From contig NZ_JADQDD010000002.1 in NCBI RefSeq assembly GCF_019263595.1, forward strand, positions 1 through 64,000: 64,000 nucleotides of DNA, given 5' to 3'. The position numbers were made by a program, and so were the translations under genes. Origin of the DNA: Pseudonocardia sp. KRD291. GTDB lineage: Bacteria > Actinomycetota > Actinomycetes > Mycobacteriales > Pseudonocardiaceae. Below are positions 35,243-43,755 of the stretch, piece by piece (position 1 is the stretch's first letter; each line of letters starts with the position of its first letter). The notes beneath the pieces are model-generated. The model did no database searches. It was not told where the DNA came from and worked only from the letters and a program-made list of their open reading frames with translations.

Positions 35243-36022
35243 TCATTCCGGGGCACCTGGCTCGTCCCGCGAGTCGATCACTCCCTGCGCGGCGGGCAGC
35301 CAGGACGCCACGCCGGCGAACGGCATGGCCGTGAGCGTGGCCTCGACCAGCTGCTCCTCGGTGGCCCCGGCACGTCGCGCGCCGCGCGCGTGGATCGCGA
35401 CGAAGCGGGCCTGGTACTCGGCGGCGTTCACCGAACACAACAGCAGCTCCATGTCGCGCGCGGGCAGCGGCGTTTCCCCCAAGGAGGACTCCCGCATGAG
35501 GAAGTAACCCTCCAGCCCCTTCCCTGCCCGATCCCCGAGCAGCTCGACGTAGTCTGGCACGGAGCCGAAGTACTCGCGGAAGTAGGAGTAGGCGCCCTGG
35601 ACGTCGGCGTCGAAGCCGGCGGTTGCGTCGTCCCCGCTCGCAGGGGGCCCCGCGGGTGGTCCGTAGGCCTTGTCCGTCGCCTCGACGAACAGAGCGTGCG
35701 GGGTCACGCCCCGCGAGATCAGCAGTCCGACCGAGGCACCCTCCGCGTGCTCGCGCGGGACACCCTGCTTCGCCGCGGCTGCGAGGAAGTGGTCGACGAG
35801 GTCGCCGTCCCGCTTGACCGCGCAGATCGCCGCCGCGAACAGCGATTTCAACCCCGCCGGCAGCGCACCGCCGGCGGTGATCACATCTGAGACCCGCGCC
35901 AGGCCCTCGACGAACTTCGGGGCGGAGCCCTCCAGTCTCGGCAGCCACTCCGGCTGCGGCAGGAGTTCCGCCGCGCGCCGCCCACCCGACGTGGTCACCG
36001 CGTTCGCACCGGTTGTCGTCAT
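35243..36022 (-). CDS. Carboxymuconolactone-decarboxylase (CMD/AhpD) family protein, two-repeat
   Basis: A 259-residue all-helical protein with two CMD-like repeats. The second is clearest: LLLCSVNAAEYQARFVAIH then RRAGATEEQLVEAT, with the conserved histidine. It lacks a CxxC pair, so AhpD-type peroxidase function is unlikely. A lyase or decarboxylase role on a ring-derived intermediate is possible. ATG at 36022 fits the helical start. It is divergent from the leaderless dehydrogenase at 36119 and lies 55 bases upstream of the GntR gene. Confidence 0.75.
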   Translation of the reverse strand: MTTTGANAVTTSGGRRAAELLPQPEWLPRLEGSAPKFVEGLARVSDVITAGGALPAGLKSLFAAAICAVKRDGDLVDHFLAAAAKQGVPREHAEGASVGLLISRGVTPHALFVEATDKAYGPPAGPPASGDDATAGFDADVQGAYSYFREYFGSVPDYVELLGDRAGKGLEGYFLMRESSLGETPLPARDMELLLCSVNAAEYQARFVAIHARGARRAGATEEQLVEATLTAMPFAGVASWLPAAQGVIDSRDEPGAPE

Positions 36023-36102
36023 CGACTCCACCCTTCTCTCGACCACGTTGTCCGTGTCACCGTCGCAGCCGGCCCGGAGCCGTCGACGCCGGTCGCGCTG
36101 TT

Positions 36103-36125
36103 TAGTATCATAGTATTCATGGACT
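36103..36125 (+). promoter_or_regulatory. Regulon-box variant overlapping the 36119 start codon
   Basis: CATAGTATTCATGGACT (36109-36125) matches the copy at 10441 in 12 of 17 positions and runs through the start codon of the rightward gene. TAGTAT at 36103-36108 could be the -10 box. A regulator bound here would block initiation directly. Confidence 0.5.
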
Positions 36126-37276
36126 CCACAGAGAAGTGGTTCGGCTTCGGTGCCGCCGAACGTGCGTTGCAGGAGGAGGCGGCCGCTCTCACGGCCTCCG
36201 TCGCGGACATCTCGGCCGAGGCGGACGCGATGAGCGAGATCCATCCCGGGATACGCGAGGCGCTGCGGGCGAGTGGGCTGGCCGGGCTGATGGTGCCCGC
36301 CGAGTTCGGCGGGCGCGCGGAGAAGGTCGACCCGCTGGCCGTCTGCCTGGTGCGCGAGGTCCTGATGAAAGGCTCATCGCACCTGGACTCGATGTTCGCG
36401 CTGCAGGGCATCGGCAGCTACGCGATCACCGTCGGCGGCACGGACGAGCAGCGCCGGCACTGGCTGCCCCGCGTCGCCTCGGTGGAGACCCTCGCCGGCC
36501 TGGCGCTGACCGAGGACAACGCCGGCTCCGACCTGAAGAACGTATCCACGACCGTCACGGAGAAGAACGGTGAGCTCGTCGTGCACGGGGAGAAGACCTT
36601 CATCTCCAACGCCGGCGCCGCGGACTTCTTCGTCACGCTGGTGAAGGAGGAGCTCGACGGCGGTCCGTCGCTGTCGCTGGTGCTCGTGCCCGCCGACGCT
36701 CCCGGTGTCAGCACCCGGCCGAGCCCCGAGCTGATCGCCCCGCACGTGCTCGGCGACGTCTCCTTCGACGGTGTCGCGCTCCCGCCCGAGGCGCGCCTCG
36801 GCGTGCCCGGCAAGGCGATGTCGCTGGTGCTCAGCACGCTCGCCGTGTTCCGGGTGTCGGTCGCGGGCGCGGCCGTCGGGCTGGCGACCGGAGCGCTGGA
36901 GGAGGCCGCCCGGCACGCCCGGACCCGCGAGCAGTTCGGCCGGCCGCTGCTCAAGCACGGCCCGGTCGCCCAGCTGCTCGCCGACTCCTGGAACGACGTC
37001 GAGATGGCCCGGTTGCTCACCTACCAGGCCGCCGCCTTCGCACGCGAGGACGCCCGCGCGGCGCTGAACCGCTCGTCGATGGCCAAGGTCGCCGCGACCG
37101 AGGCGGCCAGCCGCGTCGTGGACCGGTCGGTACAGGTGATGGGCCGCTGGGGTCTGATCGCGAACAGCCCGATCGAGCGCTACTACCGCCAGGCCCGGCC
37201 GATGCGCGTCTACGAGGGTGCCTCAGAGGTCCTCAAGCTCGGCATCGCGACGACGCTCTGCGCCGAGGTCGACTGA
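36119..37276 (+). CDS. Acyl-CoA dehydrogenase, probably translated from a leaderless mRNA
   Basis: A 385-residue dehydrogenase. LTEDNAGSDLKN is the FAD loop, TREQFGRPLLKHGPVAQ the dimer region, and VYEGASEVLKLGIA carries the catalytic glutamate as in standard short/medium-chain enzymes. No Shine-Dalgarno sequence precedes the ATG: the ten bases before it follow a TAGTAT -10-like hexamer, so transcription should start at or next to the ATG. Leaderless mRNAs are common in actinobacteria. It stands alone between two divergent/convergent neighbours. Confidence 0.88.
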   Translation: MDSTEKWFGFGAAERALQEEAAALTASVADISAEADAMSEIHPGIREALRASGLAGLMVPAEFGGRAEKVDPLAVCLVREVLMKGSSHLDSMFALQGIGSYAITVGGTDEQRRHWLPRVASVETLAGLALTEDNAGSDLKNVSTTVTEKNGELVVHGEKTFISNAGAADFFVTLVKEELDGGPSLSLVLVPADAPGVSTRPSPELIAPHVLGDVSFDGVALPPEARLGVPGKAMSLVLSTLAVFRVSVAGAAVGLATGALEEAARHARTREQFGRPLLKHGPVAQLLADSWNDVEMARLLTYQAAAFAREDARAALNRSSMAKVAATEAASRVVDRSVQVMGRWGLIANSPIERYYRQARPMRVYEGASEVLKLGIATTLCAEVD

Positions 37277-37327
37277 GTCCCGGCGGTCGAGGGACGAAGC
37301 AGCGGCACTGAGTCCCCGGAACGACAG

Positions 37328-37358
37328 ACGCCGGCGGCCCGTCACGGCCCGCCGGCGT
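37328..37358. terminator. Strong bidirectional terminator hairpin
   Basis: ACGCCGGCGG (37328-37337) pairs perfectly with CCGCCGGCGT (37349-37358) around an 11-base loop, between the convergent dehydrogenase and crotonase genes. Confidence 0.75.
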
Positions 37359-37382
37359 CGTCGTGTCCGGCGCGGGACCGGG

Positions 37383-38189
37383 TCAGCGCCCGCGCCAGTG
37401 CGGCGCACGCTTCTCCGCGAACGCCCGGGCACCTTCGCGGGCGTCCTCTGAGCTGCGCACCGGGTCGATCACGACCTCCTGGCGGGCGAACTGCTCGTCC
37501 TCGTGCCAGAGCGCGGACTCGACCATCACCTTCTTGGACGCGCGCACGGCCAGCGGCGCGTTCCGGGCGATCTCCTCGGCCAGGGACCGGGCCGCCGCCA
37601 GCGCGCCCCCGTCCGGTACCACCGCGTTGACCAGTCCCAGCTGCGCGCACCGGGGCGCGGTGAGCGGGCGGCCCGTCAGCACGGCTTCGGTCGCCAGGTT
37701 GCGCGGGATCCGCCGGGGCAGGCGCAGCATCCCGCCACCCGAGGCGACCAACCCGCGGGTGACCTCGGGGAGGCCGAAGGTCGCGCTCTCCCCGGCCACG
37801 ATCAGGTCGCAGGCCAGCGCGATCTCGAACCCCCCGCCGAGCGCCGGGCCCTCCACCGCGGCGATGAGTGGCTTCCGGGGCGGTCTCGCCACGAGCCCGA
37901 ACCCGCCGCGGTGCTCGTCCACGGGCCGCTCGCCGGTTTCGGCGTACGCCTTGAGGTCCATTCCGGCCGAGAACATCTCCGGTGTCCCGGTGAGGATGCC
38001 GACCCGCAGCTCGTCGATGGCGTCGAGCTCGTCGAGCGCGGCGCTGAGCAGGCAGGCGGTATCGAGATCGATCGCGTTGCGCCGCCGCGGCCGGTTGAGG
38101 GTGAACACGGCGATGCCCTCGACGTGCTCGACGAGCAGCGGAACGGACCGGGCGTCGTCTGCTGTGTGCGCGACGAGCTGCTCGGTCAT
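37383..38189 (-). CDS. Enoyl-CoA hydratase/isomerase (crotonase family)
   Basis: A 268-residue crotonase. Both catalytic glutamates are present: E122 in GGGFEIALACD and E142 in FGLPEV. The oxyanion-hole segment FSAGMDLKAY is at about 73-82. It would hydrate a 2-enoyl-CoA. It shares a four-base overlap with the SDR upstream and belongs to a three-gene unit thiolase, SDR, crotonase, which is a nearly complete beta-oxidation spiral without the dehydrogenase. Confidence 0.9.
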   Translation of the reverse strand: MTEQLVAHTADDARSVPLLVEHVEGIAVFTLNRPRRRNAIDLDTACLLSAALDELDAIDELRVGILTGTPEMFSAGMDLKAYAETGERPVDEHRGGFGLVARPPRKPLIAAVEGPALGGGFEIALACDLIVAGESATFGLPEVTRGLVASGGGMLRLPRRIPRNLATEAVLTGRPLTAPRCAQLGLVNAVVPDGGALAAARSLAEEIARNAPLAVRASKKVMVESALWHEDEQFARQEVVIDPVRSSEDAREGARAFAEKRAPHWRGR

Positions 38190-38950
38190 CGCGGCGCCAT
38201 CCGGACGCCGCCGTCGAGCCGGATGGTCTCGCCGTTGATCATGGGGTTCTCCAGCACGTGCATCGCCAGCGCGCCGAACTCGTCGGGGGCGCCGAGCCGG
38301 CTGGGATGCGGCACCATCTTCCCGAGCGAGTCCCGGACCTCCTGCGGCAGGCGGCCCAGCAGTGGTGTGTCGAAGATGCCCGGCGCGATGGTGGCCACCC
38401 GGATCTGCTTGCTGGCGAGGTCGCGGGCGGCGACCAGCGTCATCCCGACCACACCCGCCTTGGACGAGGCGTAGGGGATCTGCCCGATCTGGCCCTCCCA
38501 GGCCGCGACCGAGGACGTCAGAACGATGGCGCCACGCTCCCCGTCGACCGGCTCGGTACGGGCGATCCGCGCCGCGGCGAGGCGGACCACGTTGAACGAG
38601 CCGATCAGGTTCAGGTTGATGATCGCCGCGTAGTCCTCGAGCGAGCCAGGGCTACCGTCCTTGCCCAGGATGCGCATCGCGTGGCCGCGCCCGGCGCAGT
38701 GCACGACCGCGCGCAGCGGGCCGTACTCCTGCGCCGCATCCAGCGCGGGGGTCACGCCGTCCTCCGTCGTCACGTCGCCCGGGACGAACCGCGCGCTCCC
38801 GCCGAGCTCGGCGGCGGCCTCGGCGCCGCGGGACGACTCCAGGTCCAGGAGCACGACCCGCGCGCCGGCCTTGACCAGGCGGTGCGCCGTCGCGAGCCCG
38901 AGGCCGGATGCGCCCCCGGTCACGACCGCGGAGATGCCTGAGATGTCCAC
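38186..38950 (-). CDS. SDR-family 3-hydroxyacyl-CoA dehydrogenase (type II-like)
   Basis: A 254-residue SDR resembling type II hydroxyacyl-CoA dehydrogenases. TGGASGLG is at 11-18, S146/S147, Y160 and K164 are present, and the NNAG motif is HCAG. GTG at 38950 has GGAGGAA just upstream. It sits between thiolase and crotonase, fitting the 3-hydroxyacyl-CoA oxidation step. Confidence 0.88.
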   Translation of the reverse strand: MDISGISAVVTGGASGLGLATAHRLVKAGARVVLLDLESSRGAEAAAELGGSARFVPGDVTTEDGVTPALDAAQEYGPLRAVVHCAGRGHAMRILGKDGSPGSLEDYAAIINLNLIGSFNVVRLAAARIARTEPVDGERGAIVLTSSVAAWEGQIGQIPYASSKAGVVGMTLVAARDLASKQIRVATIAPGIFDTPLLGRLPQEVRDSLGKMVPHPSRLGAPDEFGALAMHVLENPMINGETIRLDGGVRMAPR

Positions 38951-39011
38951 GTCATTCCTCCGACTGTCGCCGCGCGCCGGGTCTTTCCGGCACGCTCGGT
39001 GGTCTCGCTGG

Positions 39012-40193
39012 TCAGATGCGCTCGAGCAGCAGGGCGTTCGCCATGCCGCCGGCCTCGCACATGGCCTGTAGCCCGATCCGCCCGCCGGTGGCCTCGAGCG
39101 CGCCGAGCATGGTGGTGGCCAGCCGCGCACCGGAGGCGCCCAGCGGGTGTCCCAGGGCGATCGCACCGCCGCGCGGGTTGAGCCGGGCCGGATCCGCGTC
39201 GAACTCGGCCTGCCAGGCCAGGGGCACCGAGGCGAACGCCTCGTTGACCTCGTAGTGGTCCACGTCGGCGAGCGCCAGCCCTGCCCGGTCGAGTACCCGG
39301 CGGGTGGCCGGGATCGGCGCGGTGAGCATCGCGATCGGGTCGTCCCCGCAGACCGCGAACCCGCGGAACCGGGCGCGCGGGCTCAGGCCGAGCTCGGTCG
39401 CGGCGCGCTCGCTCGTCAGCAGGATCGCGCTCGCGCCGTCGGTGATCTGTGACGAGTTGCCGGCCGTGACCGACCACCCGATCTCGGGGAACCGCCGTGC
39501 CGCGTCGTCGTCGGCGAAGGCCGGCGTCAGCCCGGCGAGCTTCTCGGCGGTGGTCCCGCGACGGATACTCTCGTCGCGCGCCACGACCGTGCCGTCCCCC
39601 AGCGTGATCGGCACGATCTCGCGGTCGAAGCCGCCGGAGTCCGCGGCCTCGCCGGCCAACCGGTGCGAGCGGGCCGCGTAGTCGTCGAGCTGCTCGCGGG
39701 AGAGCTTCCAGCGCGCGGCCACGAGCTCGGCGGCGACGCCTTGGGACACCAGGCCCGGGGCGTAGCGCGCAGTGACCGACGGCCCGTACACGTCGGCGCC
39801 GAGCCGGTTGCTGCCCATCGGGACCCGGCTCATCGACTCGACGCCGGCCACCACCACGACGTCGTACTGACCGCTCATGATCCCGGCCGCGGCGAAGTGC
39901 ACCGCCTGCTGACTCGACCCGCACTTGCGCTCGACGGTCACGGCCGGGACGTGCTCGGGCAGGCCGGCGGCGAGCCACGCCATGCGGCCCACGTTGCCGG
40001 ACTGCTCGCCGGCCTGGCTCACGCATCCGGTCACCACGTCGTCGACCCGGGCAGGGTCGATCCCGGTGCGCGCCAGCAGACCCGAGATCGTCTGCGCGAG
40101 CAGTTCCACCGCATGCAGGCCGGACAGTGCGCCGCCGGGCTTGCCCTTGCCCATCGGCGACCGGACCGCGTCGACCACTACTGCCTCGTCCAT
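39012..40193 (-). CDS. Thiolase (acetyl-CoA C-acyltransferase)
   Basis: A 393-residue thiolase. C91 in RKCGSSQQ, the GHPLGASGARL histidine and the MCEAGGMANA cysteine are the catalytic set. ATG at 40193 is preferred to the GTG three bases upstream because AGGAGG is four bases before the ATG. A perfect TATAAT lies on the same strand at 40221-40216, inside the regulon box, which places the promoter. Distinct from the thiolase at 290. Confidence 0.9.
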   Translation of the reverse strand: MDEAVVVDAVRSPMGKGKPGGALSGLHAVELLAQTISGLLARTGIDPARVDDVVTGCVSQAGEQSGNVGRMAWLAAGLPEHVPAVTVERKCGSSQQAVHFAAAGIMSGQYDVVVVAGVESMSRVPMGSNRLGADVYGPSVTARYAPGLVSQGVAAELVAARWKLSREQLDDYAARSHRLAGEAADSGGFDREIVPITLGDGTVVARDESIRRGTTAEKLAGLTPAFADDDAARRFPEIGWSVTAGNSSQITDGASAILLTSERAATELGLSPRARFRGFAVCGDDPIAMLTAPIPATRRVLDRAGLALADVDHYEVNEAFASVPLAWQAEFDADPARLNPRGGAIALGHPLGASGARLATTMLGALEATGGRIGLQAMCEAGGMANALLLERI

Positions 40194-40214
40194 CACGCCT
40201 CCTCAACTCAGGAT

Positions 40215-40231
40215 TATTATATACATAGATT
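40215..40231. promoter_or_regulatory. Regulon box with embedded TATAAT, upstream of the thiolase operon
   Basis: TATTATATACATAGATT is a full copy of the box, here in the opposite orientation relative to the downstream gene. On the gene strand it contains TATAAT (40221-40216). It lies between the thiolase start and the terminator of the MFS gene. Confidence 0.6.
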
Positions 40232-40259
40232 ATGCGAGAGACGACCCCACGACGACGAC

Positions 40260-40288
40260 GGGCCGTCCGCCGCGAGGGCGGACGGCCC
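40260..40288. terminator. Strong terminator hairpin after the MFS gene
   Basis: GGGCCGTCCGCC (40260-40271) pairs perfectly with GGCGGACGGCCC (40277-40288) around GCGAG, 16 bases past the MFS stop. It insulates the thiolase operon from the transporter transcript. Confidence 0.8.
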
Positions 40289-40304
40289 GCAGGCACGCAG
40301 GGCT

Positions 40305-41681
40305 TCAGTCGTGGACCGAGGCCTGTGCGAACGAGTCGGCCGAGCCCCGGAACTTCGGCAGCCGCATCGTCCACAACGCGCCGGCCACGGTGCACAGACC
40401 ACCGAGCAGGAAGATCAGGGCGAGCGGCATCGTGGACCCGCCGAGCTCCTCGGCCCAGGCCAGCGCGGGGATCGGCAGGAGCGCCCCGCCGATCACGCTG
40501 GCGATCGCGAAGGAGAACGACAGCCCGAAGTAGCGCAAGCGGACCGGGAACGCCTCGGCCATCGTCGCGCCGATCACGCCGTTGGTCATCCCGTAGTTCA
40601 CCAGGCCCACGGTCATGCCGAGCCACAGCAGCGCCGGCGAGCCTTCGGAGACGAGCCAGTAACCGGGGAACGCCCACACCGCCGTGAAGATCCCGCAGAG
40701 CAGCAGCACCCGCTCCTTGCCGATCCGTCTGCCCAGGTACGCGGACCCGAGGGTCACCGGCACCACGACCACCGTCGCGATCACCATGCCGATCTCGACA
40801 TCGATGGCCGTCAGCCCCTCGACGTGGCGCGGCACGAACGCGAGCAGACCCGTCGCGAAGGTGAGCACGGCGATCGCCGCAGCCTGCCAACAGAGAATCA
40901 TGGCCACGATGGCCTTCCAGCCCTCCCGGAGGGTGACCCCGAAGCCGGCACGGGGCACCTTCTCCGACTCCGCGCGCGCGATCGCGGCCTTGAACTCGGG
41001 GGTCTCCTCGATCCGCGTGCGGATGACGATCCCGACCGCGATCAGGACCGCGCCGGCCAGGAACGGGATCCGCCAGCCCCAGGCCTGGAACGTCTCCGGG
41101 CTCACCGCGGTGCCGATCAGCAACAGCGATCCGGCGGCCAGACCGACGCCGAGCGTCGCACCCACCTGCGGGATCGCGCCGTAGAACGTCTTCCTCTTCT
41201 CCGGCGCGTGCTCGACCGCGATGAGGATCGCGCCGCCCCACTCGCCGCCGTAGGCAAGCCCCTGCAGCACCCGGAGCGTCACCAGCAGGATCGGGGCCGC
41301 CGCCCCGATCGTGGCGTAGGTCGGCAGCAGGCCGAGCAGCACGGTCGCGACGCCCATCAGCCCCAGCGTGAGGATCAGCCCGCGCCGCCGGCCCACCCGG
41401 TCGCCGATCCGCCCGAACAGGATCGCCCCCACCGGCCGGACCACGAACGCCACGGCCTGGCTCGAGATCGCGAACAGGGTGCCCGCCCACGGCGCGGCCC
41501 CGGGGAAGAACAGCGGCCCGAAGACCAGGGCCGCGACGAACGAGTACAGGATGAAGTCGTAGATCTCGATCAGGTTGCCCACGCACGACGCGGCCGCGAT
41601 CTTGCGCAGGGACAACCCCTGCCCCGGCGCTGCTGGGGCGACGGGCACTCCGGGCCCGGCGGCCTGCTGTTCGGTGGTCAC
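40305..41681 (-). CDS. MFS transporter, metabolite:H+ symporter (MHS) type
   Basis: A 458-residue inner-membrane transporter with about 12 hydrophobic helices. GRIGDRVGRRRGL is the loop 2-3 motif, and IYDFILYSF in helix 1 and LQGLAYGGEWGGA in helix 4 fit the MHS/ProP-like group that imports small carboxylates and aromatic acids. It starts at GTG 41681 after GGAAGGAAGGGG. It is co-directional with the alcohol dehydrogenase upstream (66-base gap), so it is the likely importer of the island's substrate or an acid intermediate. Confidence 0.88.
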   Translation of the reverse strand: MTTEQQAAGPGVPVAPAAPGQGLSLRKIAAASCVGNLIEIYDFILYSFVAALVFGPLFFPGAAPWAGTLFAISSQAVAFVVRPVGAILFGRIGDRVGRRRGLILTLGLMGVATVLLGLLPTYATIGAAAPILLVTLRVLQGLAYGGEWGGAILIAVEHAPEKRKTFYGAIPQVGATLGVGLAAGSLLLIGTAVSPETFQAWGWRIPFLAGAVLIAVGIVIRTRIEETPEFKAAIARAESEKVPRAGFGVTLREGWKAIVAMILCWQAAAIAVLTFATGLLAFVPRHVEGLTAIDVEIGMVIATVVVVPVTLGSAYLGRRIGKERVLLLCGIFTAVWAFPGYWLVSEGSPALLWLGMTVGLVNYGMTNGVIGATMAEAFPVRLRYFGLSFSFAIASVIGGALLPIPALAWAEELGGSTMPLALIFLLGGLCTVAGALWTMRLPKFRGSADSFAQASVHD

Positions 41682-41747
41682 GGTCGTTCCCCTTCCTTCC
41701 GGATGGCGTCATTGCCGTCCCGGGGTATCCAGCACGGGGGGTGCACG

Positions 41748-42797
41748 TCAGTTCTGCTCGGGGAGCAGCACACCGCGGCCGGTGAGCCGGCCGGCCTCCA
41801 GCTCGTCCAGCGCCAGCAGGCCCTGGTCCAGCGGGAAGGTCTGGACCTGCGGCCTCAGGTGACCGGATGCCGCGAGGGCGACCACCTCGACCAGATCCGC
41901 CTTCGTCCCGCTGTAGGGACGGGTCAGCGAGGCCCCCCAGGGCAGCGACATGGCGCCCTGGCTGGTCTCGAACGTGAAGTGCCCCTCCGTGAGCCCGATC
42001 GCCCGCACGGCGCCGTACGGAGCGACGATCCCGGTGGCCAGCGCCAGCGTGGAGTCGGTCCCCACCAGGTCCAGCACCACTTCCGCGCCGTAGCCGCCGG
42101 TTCTAGAGAGCACCTGCTCCGCGACCGTCGGGTCAGCGGAGTGCAGGGCGGCGTCGACCTCGCTGCGGACGGCGTCCAGTGCGTCGTCGCGAACGTCCAG
42201 CACGACGATCCGGGCGGCGGTGATCGCCCGCAGGATCTGGATCGCCATCCGGCCGAGGCCACCGGCGCCGATCACGACGGCGATCGAGCCCGGGGTGAGC
42301 AGGTGCGCGGTCTCGCGCACCGAGTGGTACGGCGTCAGCGCGGCGTCGGTGAGGGTCGCGGCGACGGCCGGGTCGAGGTCGGCGATCCCGACGAGAGCCG
42401 CCGCCGGGACGACCATGTACTCCGCCATGCCGCCGTTCACGCTGACACCCGGCGTCGCCGCCGGGAACATCCGGTTGCCGGTGCGACGGCACGCGTTCTG
42501 CCGGCCGGCGGTACACGCCGAGCACGTCCCGCAGGACCACACCGGATAGACCGCCGCGGAGGTTCCGGCTTCCCAGCCGCGAACCCCTGCGCCGACCTCG
42601 ACGATCTCGCCCGCCGTTTCGTGTCCCAGGATCGTGCCGGCAGGGATCCATGCCTCCGTGGTCCGGCGCATGTGCACGTCGGTCTGGCACACGCCCGCGG
42701 CGAGCACCCGCAGCAGGACCTCGTGCTCGCCGACCACCGGTGTGTCGACCTCGGTGAGCTCGAGCTTCGTGGGCCCCAGGAGCTGGATCGCCTTCAT
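41748..42797 (-). CDS. Zinc-dependent alcohol dehydrogenase (MDR family)
   Basis: A 349-residue alcohol dehydrogenase. C37 and H59-E60 bind catalytic zinc, C89, C92, C95 and C103 bind structural zinc, and GAGGLGRMAI is the NAD loop. ATG at 42797 follows GGAGG. It differs from the NDMA-type enzyme at 7701 and resembles NAD-dependent secondary or aryl alcohol dehydrogenases. It is first in a two-gene unit with the MFS transporter, under the regulon box at 42842. Confidence 0.88.
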   Translation of the reverse strand: MKAIQLLGPTKLELTEVDTPVVGEHEVLLRVLAAGVCQTDVHMRRTTEAWIPAGTILGHETAGEIVEVGAGVRGWEAGTSAAVYPVWSCGTCSACTAGRQNACRRTGNRMFPAATPGVSVNGGMAEYMVVPAAALVGIADLDPAVAATLTDAALTPYHSVRETAHLLTPGSIAVVIGAGGLGRMAIQILRAITAARIVVLDVRDDALDAVRSEVDAALHSADPTVAEQVLSRTGGYGAEVVLDLVGTDSTLALATGIVAPYGAVRAIGLTEGHFTFETSQGAMSLPWGASLTRPYSGTKADLVEVVALAASGHLRPQVQTFPLDQGLLALDELEAGRLTGRGVLLPEQN

Positions 42798-42841
42798 GGG
42801 CCGCCTCCGTCGTTGTGCCGGAGCGAGCAGCCCCGACGTAG

Positions 42842-42858
42842 AATCTAGGGACATAGTA
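42842..42858 (-). promoter_or_regulatory. Regulon box upstream of the alcohol dehydrogenase-MFS unit
   Basis: Reading on the gene strand, TACTATGTCCCTAGATT is 16 of 17 identical to the copy at 23526. It lies about 45 bases before the start at 42797, with TAGATT as a possible -10. Confidence 0.65.
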
Positions 42859-43088
42859 TGTATGGACACGGCGGTGTCAAGGGTCACGATCGGAATGCGT
42901 GGAAAGGGGAGAGCCCGGAGCGTTCGTCACGTTCGCCACCTCGGCCCGGTCGGAAGCCGTGCGGCGGACCGTCGTCCACACAGGGGATCTCGAAGACCTG
43001 TGAGCCCACGAGTTCGCCCGAGGCCGCGCACCCTGCCCCGGCCGCCTGGCGGACCTGCAGACCGGGTGGGCCTATGGCCGCGAAACGG

Positions 43089-43736
43089 TCACGTGGGATC
43101 GGCCATGGATCCGCCGACGAGGGCGAGGGCGAAGCCGATGTACTGGGCGGCGATCTCCTCGGGCCTTTTGGGCCCGCCCGGGGTGTACCACTCGGCCACG
43201 CCCTGGCAGAGCACGAGCACGGCGCGAGTGGCCTCGTTGGGGTCGGTTGTGCGGAACTCGCCGGTGGCGCGGGCGGCCTCGACCTCGGTGAGCACCATGC
43301 GTTGAAGTTCGTCTCGAAGGGCGACGTGCCTGCTCCGGTATGGCTCCTCCAGCGCATGGATCTCGCGGGCCGCTCTGGCGAGCCGGCGCCGGTGCGACAT
43401 ATACAGCACGATGTTCTCGACGAGCGCGATGAACCGGTCGCGGGGCGCATCCTCTGCTGCGGCGAGCGCGGCCCGGCTACGGGCCATGACGTCCTCGTTC
43501 GATATCCGTAGCAGGGTCGCGAGCATCTCTTGCTTGCTGGAGTGGTGGTGGTAGAGGCCGGGGACCGACAGGCCCGCCTTCATCGCGATGGCCCGCACGG
43601 TGGTGCCGTGGTAGCCGAACTTGACGAAGACGTCGAGTGCCGCGTCGAGGACGTCCGGCAGTGTGCGGTCGTGCGTGTAGCGCCGCCAGTCAACGATCTC
43701 GACGTCTAGCTGCTCGTGGTCCACGCTGGTCATCAC
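43089..43736 (-). CDS. TetR-family transcriptional regulator
   Basis: A 215-residue regulator. The helix-turn-helix at about 30-75 reads FVKFGYHGTTVRAIAMKAG then GLYHHHSSKQEML. The C-terminal ligand domain has the KstR2/FadR-like layout and ends near a conserved W-Y-P-GG segment. Start is GTG 43736 or ATG 43733. It follows the double hot-dog hydratase by 19 bases, so it may be co-transcribed with that operon, and it lies 230 bases from the regulon box at 42842. It is a strong candidate to bind the repeated box or the operon promoter at 49016-49146. Confidence 0.87.
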   Translation of the reverse strand: MMTSVDHEQLDVEIVDWRRYTHDRTLPDVLDAALDVFVKFGYHGTTVRAIAMKAGLSVPGLYHHHSSKQEMLATLLRISNEDVMARSRAALAAAEDAPRDRFIALVENIVLYMSHRRRLARAAREIHALEEPYRSRHVALRDELQRMVLTEVEAARATGEFRTTDPNEATRAVLVLCQGVAEWYTPGGPKRPEEIAAQYIGFALALVGGSMADPT

Positions 43737-43755
43737 ACCACTTTCCTTGCCGGGC

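Noticed and set aside
39663-42848. A 1,061-codon open frame on the plus strand
   Set aside because: It is antisense to thiolase, MFS and alcohol dehydrogenase genes and reads as low-complexity Arg/Asp/His sequence. It also crosses a strong terminator hairpin.
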